From Mycolicibacterium sp. P1-18 (lineage in GTDB: Bacteria; Actinomycetota; Actinomycetes; Mycobacteriales; Mycobacteriaceae), in NCBI RefSeq assembly GCF_008329535.1, contig NZ_NPKR01000004.1, positions 558,001 through 622,000 on the forward strand: DNA of 64,000 nt, in the 5' to 3' direction. A program made the translations under genes and the position numbers. Below the pieces are notes generated by a model that ran no database searches, was not told where the DNA came from, and saw nothing but the letters and a program-made list of their open reading frames with translations. Positions 28,301 to 36,127 of this stretch are shown here, piece after piece; within the stretch, counting starts at the first letter, position 1, and the number at the start of each line of letters is the position of its first letter.

Positions 28301-28952
28301 CGAACACCGGCGTTTGCAACAACGCATAAGTCTTTCTGGCGTGCTCCGAGAGGTCTTGGTAGAGGTCACCGAGAAAACGGGTGTCCAGGTTGGAGTCGGT
28401 GAAATCGTGAACAAGTGTGCCGTCGCCATTTGTGCGACGCCAGAACGCGATCAGCGCAGTCGCGGTCTCCGGGCTGATCTCCGCGGTCCACACTGGGTTG
28501 TGCTTCCGGTCGACCAAAGCCGCACCGGCCGGCTGCGCGGCGAGCACCGCGAAGCCCTGCTGAAGCCAGTGACGCCGGTTATGGGTGGGGTGGTCGCGGA
28601 AGTACGCGGTGAGATTCTCCTCAGCGCGCTGCACCCGGTCGCCCGGACCGGCGATCCAGCCGACCGCAGTCGGCAAGCCGTCGATTTTGGCACCCGCGAG
28701 TAGGTCGTTGTCCTCACAGAAGCGGATAAAAGTCGTCGACACGATCCAAGCGACGGCGGCCTGATCGACTTCGTTGTCACGCCAATCCACCCACGACCAG
28801 CCGGTGCGCTCACGGCGAAGCGCTTCGGCGTACTCCTCCTTTAAACGCGCACCCCATGAGTCCGACGACTCCTCTGCACGCTGCTTCAGATCGGCGTGCA
28901 AAAGTTTGAGCTGACCCTTGAGGTCGGCAAGGAGGGCGAACGAGTTGATCAC
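25350..28952 (-). CDS. pglX: BREX-2 adenine-specific DNA methyltransferase PglX
   Basis: The 1200-residue methyltransferase has the AdoMet motif I '[17 protein letters not shown]' near residue 240 and the catalytic NPPY motif '[16 protein letters not shown]' near 372, then a long target-recognition and C-terminal region with '[12 protein letters not shown]'. PglX methylates an adenine in a non-palindromic site on host DNA, marking self in BREX. The N-terminal segment ('[20 protein letters not shown]') is typical of BREX-2 PglX. Four-base overlaps with pglW upstream and pglY downstream show tight coupling. No frameshift or phase-variation tract was noticed in the frame. Confidence 0.93.
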   Translation of the reverse strand: MINSFALLADLKGQLKLLHADLKQRAEESSDSWGARLKEEYAEALRRERTGWSWVDWRDNEVDQAAVAWIVSTTFIRFCEDNDLLAGAKIDGLPTAVGWIAGPGDRVQRAEENLTAYFRDHPTHNRRHWLQQGFAVLAAQPAGAALVDRKHNPVWTAEISPETATALIAFWRRTNGDGTLVHDFTDSNLDTRFLGDLYQDLSEHARKTYALLQTPVFVEEFILDQTLVPAVAEFGLDELKLIDPSCGSGHFLLGAFERLNQAWLEVAPGLDAKERVRRAMTSISGVDINPFAVAIARFRLALAGLIATGERSLVGVPAMGYRLAIGDSLLGVRGGLDQKFDFDEGEAELAFSYDTEDLNEYFGILQPGQYHVVVGNPPYITPKDKALNALYRLAYVSASGKYALSAPFMELLFRLAIRGEQGQGAGYVGQITSNSFMKREFGKKLIEYLFAGHDVGNPIDLTEVIDTSGAYIPGHGTPTLIIVGRRRRPTSGKVRAVLGVRGEPGLPADPSKGLVWTEVVKHVDDPGYDGRFVTVTDLDRSVFRRHPWSLSGGGASDVKALIDGAGAKTLDSVSESLGITSFTLEDDVYVRSSGALARYGAELTRPMVLGDQLRDWNYDGDSIAIFPYDESFDPVDLEDLPGLFRLMWPYRTNLSNSLMFGGRTMVQEGLKWFEFGRFTSSKLLTPLSITFAEVATHNHFVLDRGGKVFKQTAPVIKLPQGATEDQHLEILGVLNSSTACFWLKQMAHNKGSTVDSKGARQTQVPWEDFYQFNSTKVGQFPLGARLPTDRARTLDSLAQQLSATSPSEVIAAWSDSPTGGLVDALAAAEREWHLLRGRIVFEQEELDWEVYRLYRSLDCDLTYSGSAIDGIALGQRSFEIDLARRAEDPEWFERHGSTPITELPESWPDDYTGLVQRRLHLVETDLAIRLLEKPEFKRRWATTGWAAQRTLALQAAVLDRLEGQTLWQDAQGPRTRSVAELADLLRADPVLKDLAHVLTGTAEPDLASVIGGLIPEVAVPFVAAYRYKPAGVEKYRAWQEVWALQRREDAGEKVRVPVPPKYGQGDFAKASYWKARGKLDVPKERFIAYPGVAREGDSTPVFGWAGWSHRDQSLALAREIPFQQSLGADDAVLVPLVAGLVELEPWLAQWYSEIEPQFGASPASVIAGVVDQYLARMEKTRDQVTAWTPPAATRGRRASR

Positions 28953-31900
28953 TTGTTGGGCTCCTGGGGTATTCGGGTGAGTGCGGGCTCAGTGAGAAGC
29001 GAGAGATCGGCGGGTAGCTCGACCCATCCGCTCGGACCGAGGGGCACGGATTTGCCCTTCAGCAGAGGGACTGCTTGGTTGCCGTGTTTTGCGACAAGTA
29101 GCCACCTCGCAGCAGGCCGCGGAGTCCCGACATCAAGAAGATCTGAGAGAAGCCGAGCCATGCCGTATCGGACGAGGGGGCCGGCGTTCACGATGAGCAA
29201 CGGCTTGCCGGTTGCAAGCTTCTCCTCCCAGGCCGGTGTCGCGGCTTGTTGCACGAGGCCGGCGAGTTTCGACCAGTCGCCACTACCCTTTGGGTCGGCA
29301 TCTACGCCGAGGACGAACTCCCAACTCGCTCCCCCCTGGATGGCTAGCGCTCGCGTCGTGTTCACGACCAGCGACGCCACATCGAGAACTTCGACGCCGT
29401 AACGCTTCGGGAGTTCTTGTGCGGCCTTTACATATCGCTTAGGTGGTGTGGTCAGTGTGAGTGCGCCGTTTCGCGAAAGCGACTCCCGCAACTTCGCCGC
29501 CGCCTCGGCGACAGCGACCGGCGCGAAGACCGTGAGACCGGTGGCGGTATGTGTGGACGAGCGCGCCTCAGACTCCAACTCGTACACGCCGTTGCGGTTC
29601 ACCACACCGGGCAGCACCGCAGAGACGAGTGCATCGAGTCGGTGAGACGCTGTCGGAAGCTCGACCTGTGGGAAGCGAGCTGACACACTTCGCCGAACGG
29701 CCGATTCGCTGATGCGGCGGCCGGGCTTACCCCGCAACGCCCGTTCAACCGCCTGCTGCGGGTCGAGGTCAATTGGGTAAAACTCATCGAATCCCGAGAC
29801 AGCCGCCTTCGTCGAGACAGAGGCAGCCAAGGCGAGGAGTTGACGACCAGTCACGACGATGAGCGTTGACGCACCGGCTTCGCTCACGATGTCGCACAGG
29901 GCAGCGTTCGCGGTTCCGAACGGAACGACTCCGGTGGCGACGAGTTCATCAGCTCTGCGCCCCAACTCGATAGCCGTCTCCGTCAGGATGCCGGCTGGTG
30001 GGAACTCCTGTCCCGACTCGTCGGGGTCCGCCGTCTCGCGCAGCGCAATGACATCGGCACGCTTTCCGATACCTCGCCGAAGTTCCAACTTTGGCTCGGG
30101 CATGCGGGCATCGAGCTCATATGCCGTGCGCAGCAGGGCCGCGCCGTGCCGGAGGCGCTCGTCCCCCTCCAACAGGGAGCCGCGCTGGGCAACCAGTGCG
30201 TTTGCAAGTGACGTCACCGTCATCACTCGACCGTTGCGAGCAAGGAGTGTGGACGTCTCAACGAGCACGTTATCGAGGGCCGACCCGGCTTTCTTAGTCC
30301 ACGTTGTCACCGCTTGGTCTATGGCATGGGTGACCCGGTCGCGCGTCATCCCGAGCGATTGTGCGATGTCGCCCGTAGAGGGCCACTCGCCTGAAGCCGC
30401 GCCACCCGCCAACCCGAGTAGGCGCTCAATCACGGTCTGTTCTGCACCCTTAAGCTGGCCCAAGAGCAGGGACACAAGACGCTCTGTGCCTATCTGCTGA
30501 ACATCCGCAGGCTCCACTGCACCACTGAGTCGCGAACGCCAGCCGCGAATCCTTGCCTGAATCTCCTTGCGGTAGGTCTCACCGAGGCCGCGGATCGAGT
30601 TGATCCGGGTCGGATGAACACCCAGGAGTTGCCCTACCGTCGCCACGTCGAGGCGTGACACGGCGGACAACGCCCGAGCGGAAAGGCCCGCACGCTCCAA
30701 CGGAGTGTCCACAGAAGCAGCGTCGGCGAGGCTGTCGCTTCCACCCGCGCCGTCCTCCTCTCTGTCAAGAGCAGCAAACACACCCTGCCACTCGACTGCC
30801 AGCTCATCGGCGCTGCTGAACCTAGCTGCGGCGTCCGGGCCGAGGGCACGTTGGAAAAAAGCAGTGAGTTGAGTCGCGACAGCTGGCTCGAAGCTCGTTG
30901 GCTCGATGACCGGCGGATCATTGGGATCGGCTGGACGTCCTGCGCCTTCTCCCCACCATGGAAGTTGACCGGTTGCCATTTCGAACAGGGTGGCCGACAC
31001 CGTCCACAATTCGGCTGCACGGTCGTACTTCTGGCGTCGACCGCGCCCAAGGTAGGGGTCGAGATAGCTCGGCGTACCAGACGCCGTGTTGTCGACACTC
31101 TCACTCGCGAGCGAGAAGTCGAACAGGACGAGTGACGGCCTTCTAGTGCTGGGGTCCGGTGTGATGCCCAGGTTGGCCGGCTTGATGTCTCTGTGGAAGA
31201 TGCCCTGGGATTCCAGGTAGATCATCGCTTCGAGCAACTGGCTGCCGTATTGTTCAAGCTGGCCCACCGTCGCGCGGCCCTCTTTGGAGAGTCGCGCGGC
31301 GAGCGTTTCCTTGCCAGCGTCGCTGAGCAAAAGCGCACGTCTGTCCCCGACGTCGAGCGGCCCTGCCAGGAGTCGCACCACCCGCCGATGGTCGAGCGCT
31401 CTCAGCACATCGCCTTCGAGCGAGAGCCTGCGTCCCGCTGACTCAGTGCGAGCGACTTTGAGGACCAGCTCGCGGCTGGGGTCGTCGGAGTCGGTGTCAT
31501 TAACTCCTAGCGCGACACCGCTGGAACCTTCACCGCGACGACCAGTGACGATGAAGCGGTCGGCGACTACGTCGCCCGTCTGTGCGTCGACGGGGTCGTC
31601 TACCTGTGTCGGCTCATCGACCTGAGCGCCTCGGCGAAGGTCGTCGCTCGCGAGCCGAAGGAGTTCCAGCACTTCCTCGATGGTCGACAATCGCTCTGAC
31701 TCGACTGCACTGGTCGCCATCGAAATGACCTCGGCGACGCCGTCAGGCATGCCTGGTGACGCGGCGCGCGGGTCGAGTACGCCCGCTTCCGACAGCCGCT
31801 GCTCCAGCTCGACGATCGTCTCGGCGGGAGGCTTCCCCGTAAGTATGAGGTAGGCGAGGACGCCAAATCCGTAAACGTCCAACGGAATTGGCGGAAGCCC

Positions 31901-33127
31901 TTCAACGGAGTGGCGCGCCTCCGGTGCAAGCCAGATCAAGTCGTCCTGATCGGCCACTCCCATGAGGTCGTCAACCCCAGCACTGATGGCGGTCATGCGA
32001 GACACGTTCCGGGTCGAGCTGTCGCGCTGGGCGAAGTACCAGTCGCGGATCATGAGATGGGGCAGGCCGTCCTTGACCGGTGTTGCCCAGACGCGGTGTG
32101 GCGACAGCGCCCGGTGCCGAAGATGAACGTTGTGGGCGGACCGCACAATCTCACCCAACCGGATCACCAATCCGATGCGCTGTTCGAGATCCAGCTCGGT
32201 CCCCTCGCCCGACATGTAGGCGTCAAGCGGGAGTTCCCGAGCATCGTGTTCGAACACCAGTGCCGGGCCGTCATCGGTTCGCTTGTAATCGATGGGGACC
32301 GCGATGCCACCGTTGCGCAACCCCTGGGTGAGCTGGAACTCACGTTGTGCGAGTTGTTCGATTTGCTGGCGATCGGCAGGCGATGACTTGGCGGGGACGT
32401 CGTACAGACGCAGTCGACGCTTGACGTCGGGCAGCGCAGGGAGGTTGACGAGCACGTCCTGCCAGTCTCGCCCCTGAGCAATCGGTTCGTCATCAGCGAC
32501 GACAAAGTCGCCGACCATCCGGACCTTGGGCGTCGGCGCGAATCCGACGGCGTCACAGAGCGAACGAATTTGCCTGGCCCGGTGCACGTCGATCGACTGG
32601 CGAAAGTCGTATGGAGGCTGCCTGAGGAAGTCCGCAAGCTTGAGAAGGCGGGGCTTCGAGTTGACGTGGTATCCGTCGAGTGTTAGCACTCCGATGTCAC
32701 CCGGAGACGCGATCTCGACAGTGCTGCCCTCGCCGTGCATGACGACAACGGCGTGGATGTGCGGAATTACCTTCCTGGCAGACTGGTTGGGCGCTCGATC
32801 TTGGAGAAGGCCTTTCAACCACTTTGCCTTGCGGTCGGCCGTCAACCGGGGGTTCTCCACATTCCGCTGGCCTTGATTCCAGCGCTGCGCGTTGCCCCGG
32901 ATCGTGCCGTGCCAGCCCTTGAGCTCGACGAGGAACATTCCCTGAGTCGTCAGCAGGAGTACGTCGACCTCGGCGGTGCGTCCTTGATCGTTGATGAAGG
33001 TCAGGTTCGCCCAGGCAGTGGTAATGCCATCGTCCGGGAGTAGCTCACGGAAGGCATCGAGCGCGGCGGCCTCAGCAGGAGTCGCTGGCTCACCCATGAC
33101 CTTCCACAGTGGAGAGTCACGCCTCAT
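28949..33127 (-). CDS. pglW: BREX-2 NERD-domain serine/threonine kinase PglW
   Basis: ATG 33127 ('MRRDSPLWKVMGEP') is preferred over GTG 33175, giving about 1392 residues. Residues about 20-150 are a NERD domain ('GRTAEVDVLLLTTQGMFLVE'). A first kinase-like domain has 'HRALSPHRVWA' where a true kinase has HRDxKPxN, so it is probably a pseudokinase. A second kinase domain has the glycine loop 'GRRGEGSSGVALG' near 525, 'LVLKVART' and the catalytic loop 'IFHRDIKPANLGI' near 645. The C-terminal half contains helix-hairpin-like 'TRINSIRGLGETYRKEI' and an RNA polymerase sigma-like helical segment. PglW opens the type 2 BREX operon and sets its type. Its promoter should lie in 33128-33300, but none is obvious. 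Confidence 0.92.
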   Translation of the reverse strand: MRRDSPLWKVMGEPATPAEAAALDAFRELLPDDGITTAWANLTFINDQGRTAEVDVLLLTTQGMFLVELKGWHGTIRGNAQRWNQGQRNVENPRLTADRKAKWLKGLLQDRAPNQSARKVIPHIHAVVVMHGEGSTVEIASPGDIGVLTLDGYHVNSKPRLLKLADFLRQPPYDFRQSIDVHRARQIRSLCDAVGFAPTPKVRMVGDFVVADDEPIAQGRDWQDVLVNLPALPDVKRRLRLYDVPAKSSPADRQQIEQLAQREFQLTQGLRNGGIAVPIDYKRTDDGPALVFEHDARELPLDAYMSGEGTELDLEQRIGLVIRLGEIVRSAHNVHLRHRALSPHRVWATPVKDGLPHLMIRDWYFAQRDSSTRNVSRMTAISAGVDDLMGVADQDDLIWLAPEARHSVEGLPPIPLDVYGFGVLAYLILTGKPPAETIVELEQRLSEAGVLDPRAASPGMPDGVAEVISMATSAVESERLSTIEEVLELLRLASDDLRRGAQVDEPTQVDDPVDAQTGDVVADRFIVTGRRGEGSSGVALGVNDTDSDDPSRELVLKVARTESAGRRLSLEGDVLRALDHRRVVRLLAGPLDVGDRRALLLSDAGKETLAARLSKEGRATVGQLEQYGSQLLEAMIYLESQGIFHRDIKPANLGITPDPSTRRPSLVLFDFSLASESVDNTASGTPSYLDPYLGRGRRQKYDRAAELWTVSATLFEMATGQLPWWGEGAGRPADPNDPPVIEPTSFEPAVATQLTAFFQRALGPDAAARFSSADELAVEWQGVFAALDREEDGAGGSDSLADAASVDTPLERAGLSARALSAVSRLDVATVGQLLGVHPTRINSIRGLGETYRKEIQARIRGWRSRLSGAVEPADVQQIGTERLVSLLLGQLKGAEQTVIERLLGLAGGAASGEWPSTGDIAQSLGMTRDRVTHAIDQAVTTWTKKAGSALDNVLVETSTLLARNGRVMTVTSLANALVAQRGSLLEGDERLRHGAALLRTAYELDARMPEPKLELRRGIGKRADVIALRETADPDESGQEFPPAGILTETAIELGRRADELVATGVVPFGTANAALCDIVSEAGASTLIVVTGRQLLALAASVSTKAAVSGFDEFYPIDLDPQQAVERALRGKPGRRISESAVRRSVSARFPQVELPTASHRLDALVSAVLPGVVNRNGVYELESEARSSTHTATGLTVFAPVAVAEAAAKLRESLSRNGALTLTTPPKRYVKAAQELPKRYGVEVLDVASLVVNTTRALAIQGGASWEFVLGVDADPKGSGDWSKLAGLVQQAATPAWEEKLATGKPLLIVNAGPLVRYGMARLLSDLLDVGTPRPAARWLLVAKHGNQAVPLLKGKSVPLGPSGWVELPADLSLLTEPALTRIPQEPNK

Positions 33128-33298
33128 CGAGTTCTTGCTTCGGGTACGCGGGGTCCATGCATGGGTGGCAAACACAACCGCTTCACTTAGTAGACCTTAT
33201 CGGTGGGCGGGCCGAATGGAGGCAACTCGAGGTAGCGAGTTCGAGGACATGAGCGACTATGAGTTCGCTCGGCCGCGGGACGCGTTGCACAATACTAG

Positions 33299-33720
33299 TC
33301 AGTCATCCTCGTCGACGAGCTCGTACCGGTCTGGGTTAAACGCCTCGTCGAGCCGCGCACCGAAGTCGGGCTTAGGGCCGTCCCGCCGCTGTCCGCATAC
33401 CGCCGCAACATGTCGTCGAGGTCTCGCTCTATGCCATCAACAGTGTCGAGGTAGTTCAACGTCGCCTCGCCTCCGAACACGAACTCATATCCAGCAAAAC
33501 GAAATCGTTGAACGCATCGGCGAGCGTGAGCCAGCAGTCTGGGTCGCTGGATCTCCGTCGTCGACCGGAGCCCGATTGGGAAGGCGGGCGTGGCCCGCCA
33601 AACCCATGCCTGCCCAACGGTAGGTCAGGACGATGTCCTTCTCGTTCGGCCGGGTCCCCGCATAGGAGAAGGGTAGGAAAGCGCTCAATCAAGGGAACAA
33701 ATGACAATGTTCCGAGAGAA
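33299..33720 (-). pseudogene. Decayed C-terminal remnant of helical-repeat family R (copy 3)
   Basis: Reading the minus strand across three frames recovers, in order, 'NEKDIVLTYRWAGMGLAGH', 'DCWLTLADAFNDFVLLDM', 'YLDTVDGIERDLDDMLRRYA' and 'LDEAFNPDRYELVDEDD' before a TGA at 33299-33301. These match consecutive parts of the C-terminus of the gene at 4828-6261 ('GKDVLLTYNWGDLGLEGH', 'WLRLADALIDFVLLDL', 'YLDTVDDRVLDLEEMFRAYV', 'GRYELLDDY'). At least three frame changes are needed and the N-terminal repeats are missing. It is a fossil third copy, closer to copy 1 than to copy 2, which lacks the last about 55 residues. Confidence 0.75.
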
Positions 33721-33725
33721 TAAAG

Positions 33726-34406
33726 ATGCCCCAGAGCAACTGCAGTTCGGTGGCTTCTACCAGTTTGGTTCCCGGCGACAACACGCCGGCCTTGCGAAAG
33801 GGTCCGCGATATGAAGCAGTGCCGAACGAGCCGACGGCTCGTACCGTGACTGGCCGCCTCGACTGGTCCCATGACGAGGACAGCAACTTCAGCCATCACG
33901 ACGGGTCAATCGTCGCTTGGTTCGGCGACCGGAGCTATTACATCTGGCCCGAACGCAAGGACGACGTAGAGATCGTCGGGTACCGAATCATGGCCGGCAG
34001 CTCCGAAGGCGAACACATGCCGCTCGGATCAGTGGACATCGATGGTGAGCTCGGTGAACCCACGCTCGAGAACGCGAAAGCCACTGCGGACGCGGAAGCG
34101 ACATCGCTTCTCAACGAGGAGCAACTCGCGCTGGTCGCGATCGCCAAAAAGTGGACTGACGATGTCGGCGATCCTCGTGTCCGCCTCGATGGCATTCAGA
34201 TCTTCTACCCGGTCGACAAGACCGCCGGCGTCGAAATCGAGTTGATCGTTAGCCCCGACTATGAGGACTGGTTCGACGCGCGCCGACGGCATTGGTTCGT
34301 TGGGCAGGACTCGCCCGTCAACCACCCCGAGAGTTTGGAATCGCTGTTGCGCAACCTGATTGCGGAACATGCCCCTCGACTCAGCATTTCGGGACAGCGC
34401 GAGTGA
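33726..34406 (+). CDS. Hypothetical protein upstream of the PLD/SNF2 operon
   Basis: The ORF of 226 residues starts at ATG 33726. GTG 33820 ('VPNEPTARTV') is an alternative, and the first 30 residues look weakly coding. The core is acidic and beta-rich ('GDRSYYIWPERKDDVEIVGY', 'IQIFYPVDKTAGVEIELIV'), then 'DYEDWFDARRRHWFVGQDS' and a C-terminal helix. There is no membrane segment or catalytic motif. I do not recognise a family. It lies 133 bases upstream of the small family S gene on the same strand and could be the first gene of that operon or an accessory of the decayed repeat gene beside it. Confidence 0.5.
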   Translation: MPQSNCSSVASTSLVPGDNTPALRKGPRYEAVPNEPTARTVTGRLDWSHDEDSNFSHHDGSIVAWFGDRSYYIWPERKDDVEIVGYRIMAGSSEGEHMPLGSVDIDGELGEPTLENAKATADAEATSLLNEEQLALVAIAKKWTDDVGDPRVRLDGIQIFYPVDKTAGVEIELIVSPDYEDWFDARRRHWFVGQDSPVNHPESLESLLRNLIAEHAPRLSISGQRE

Positions 34407-34539
34407 CAGCGTGTCCGCTGACTCCGCCATTCGCCTCGACGCGTCCGTCCGTCCGTCGATGACAACGTTCTCAGTGGACTCTGACGGCATACTTCGTACG
34501 ATGACGCCAATGGCAGCAGGGCATCGAAGGGAGGACGGA

Positions 34540-34827
34540 ATGGCAGCGCTACCTGGGACCTCAGGCATCTTCCGACGGTCGAACCTGGGCTCGGGGTGCT
34601 ACATAGTCCGAGATGACGGTGGACGGGCTCTGCCGGATGCCGAGACAGCGATCTACGACGCAGTCCCGGGCCTTGACGCAGGCGCAGGCGGGTACGCACA
34701 GTCAGTGTTCGATCCTCGGATCAGCGACTCGTTCTTCTGGCAAGCGGAAACCACTTCGGTCCACGATTCAACCGGAAATTGGCTCCTGACTCCCGATGGA
34801 GAACTTAAGCCGGCGTCGCGCAGATGA
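34540..34827 (+). CDS. Small-protein family S, copy 2 (short form)
   Basis: The frame is open from 34360, but ATG 34540 has GGGAGG just upstream and gives a 95-residue protein that aligns from its first residue with the gene at 14704. It shares 'SGIFRRSNLGSGCYIVRDD' at the N-terminus and 'FFWQAETTSVHDSTGNW' plus 'LTPDGELKPASRR' at the C-terminus, and lacks the central insertion of copy 1. Its TGA overlaps the ATG of the next gene (ATGA at 34824-34827), so the two are translationally coupled. Function unknown. Its presence in two otherwise different operons makes it a likely shared component, perhaps a regulator, specificity factor or docking peptide. Confidence 0.72.
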   Translation: MAALPGTSGIFRRSNLGSGCYIVRDDGGRALPDAETAIYDAVPGLDAGAGGYAQSVFDPRISDSFFWQAETTSVHDSTGNWLLTPDGELKPASRR

Positions 34828-36122
34828 CCGTTTCCGGGCTCACGCTCCCTGCGCTGTCCGCATACGACCCACCCCTTGCCGGAGAAGGCAGCCTCGATCC
34901 AATGGGTCTGGGCGCGATCTCCGAACGCCTAGCGGATCGACTCGTCCCCGGCTTTCGCGCACGCATGCAGCGCTTCCGATTCATCACCGCAATGGCGGTT
35001 GGGGCAACGGTATGTGAGGGCTTGGCCGATGAGATGGCCGCAGACCTGATCTCGACTCCAGCGATCTGCTTCGAATGGTTGACGATCGAAGCGCTTGTGC
35101 GGCGCCTACCGTCCGGTGGAGTCCCGAGCGCAACACCGGGCAGTCAGAAGGCACGCAATGTCATCAATCGTGGCCAGCGACTCTCTGCCGCAACATATCT
35201 CAAGAGTCCTTCGGTGTTCGGGTTCACCGGCATCTACAAACCCCTCGCCACCGATGCCCAGATCGTGACTAGCGAGCTAGAGGCGGGCCCACGATGTACA
35301 GACATCACTCGCGCGTGGGAGCGCGAGCAAGCTTTCGACGGGTTCACCGACGCGGTGCCGGGATCCGAAGGCGGAAGGTTTAGACAACACCTACGTGACC
35401 AGGTTCGGCAGGCCCTGCGCGAGGGACGATGCACCGCAAGTCCCCAAAGCTGGTTGTTCGGGCACGTCGCCAAGGCGCTACATCCGGAGCAGCCCGGGCC
35501 GCAGGAGCGTCGCGCCCTTCGTGCCGTGATCTTGACCTCTGGTCATGAGACGCGCACTGAACTCGCTCAGCTTCTCGAGTCTGCCCCGAGTACAGCGAAC
35601 GAAGCCGAACTGCTGAAGTCGATTCGACCTCGTTGTTCCAAGGCCCTCGGGTCCATTGTTGATGCGGTCAGCGCGTATGAAGAACTTTCGATACTCATAA
35701 ATGCGTCGTTCCGAACTCTCTGTGCTGCTTCGTATTCGATGGGCGGGCAACCACTGACGCCTGCTTCTGTGAATCACCATGAGACGTTGAGTCTGTCTGC
35801 CTCCGAACTTCCCGTCCGGTACGAGCGAGCCGCCGCGACGATGAACGCAATCGGCGCTGACGGTGGACTCGAAGAGCGCCTCGGTGAGTTCGCGATTCCA
35901 CGCCCTACCGATGAACTCGTTTCCTTGCTGCTCGCGCATCACGAAGCGGTCCAATCAGCGAAGCTACCGTTGGGCAAACGGTCATGGTTCGAGCAATTTC
36001 GCGGAGGATGGATCGTCCGCAATCCTTACGGGAAGGCCGAGGGCCCTCAGCTCGGCGAAGGTTTCGTGCACCCCGTGCGAGCGAGCGCGCTCCGCCAGTA
36101 CATGGACGAGACAGCACCTTGA
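34824..36122 (+). CDS. 432-aa protein of unknown function, possibly DUF6361-like
   Basis: The 432-residue protein is mostly helical. Near residues 28-55 'GLGAISERLADRLVPGF' is followed by 'RARMQRFRFITAMAVGATV', a layout that reminds me of DUF6361 proteins, which I recall beside phospholipase-D-like proteins and helicases. That is a weak, memory-based link. Other marked segments are 'SVFGFTGIYKPLATDAQIV' and the C-terminal 'EQFRGGWIVRNPYGKAEG'. No enzyme motif is visible. It is coupled by ATGA to the small gene upstream and almost abuts the PLD-like gene downstream, so it is a core component of the four-gene operon. Confidence 0.6.
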   Translation: MTVSGLTLPALSAYDPPLAGEGSLDPMGLGAISERLADRLVPGFRARMQRFRFITAMAVGATVCEGLADEMAADLISTPAICFEWLTIEALVRRLPSGGVPSATPGSQKARNVINRGQRLSAATYLKSPSVFGFTGIYKPLATDAQIVTSELEAGPRCTDITRAWEREQAFDGFTDAVPGSEGGRFRQHLRDQVRQALREGRCTASPQSWLFGHVAKALHPEQPGPQERRALRAVILTSGHETRTELAQLLESAPSTANEAELLKSIRPRCSKALGSIVDAVSAYEELSILINASFRTLCAASYSMGGQPLTPASVNHHETLSLSASELPVRYERAAATMNAIGADGGLEERLGEFAIPRPTDELVSLLLAHHEAVQSAKLPLGKRSWFEQFRGGWIVRNPYGKAEGPQLGEGFVHPVRASALRQYMDETAP

Positions 36123-36127
36123 GCGGG

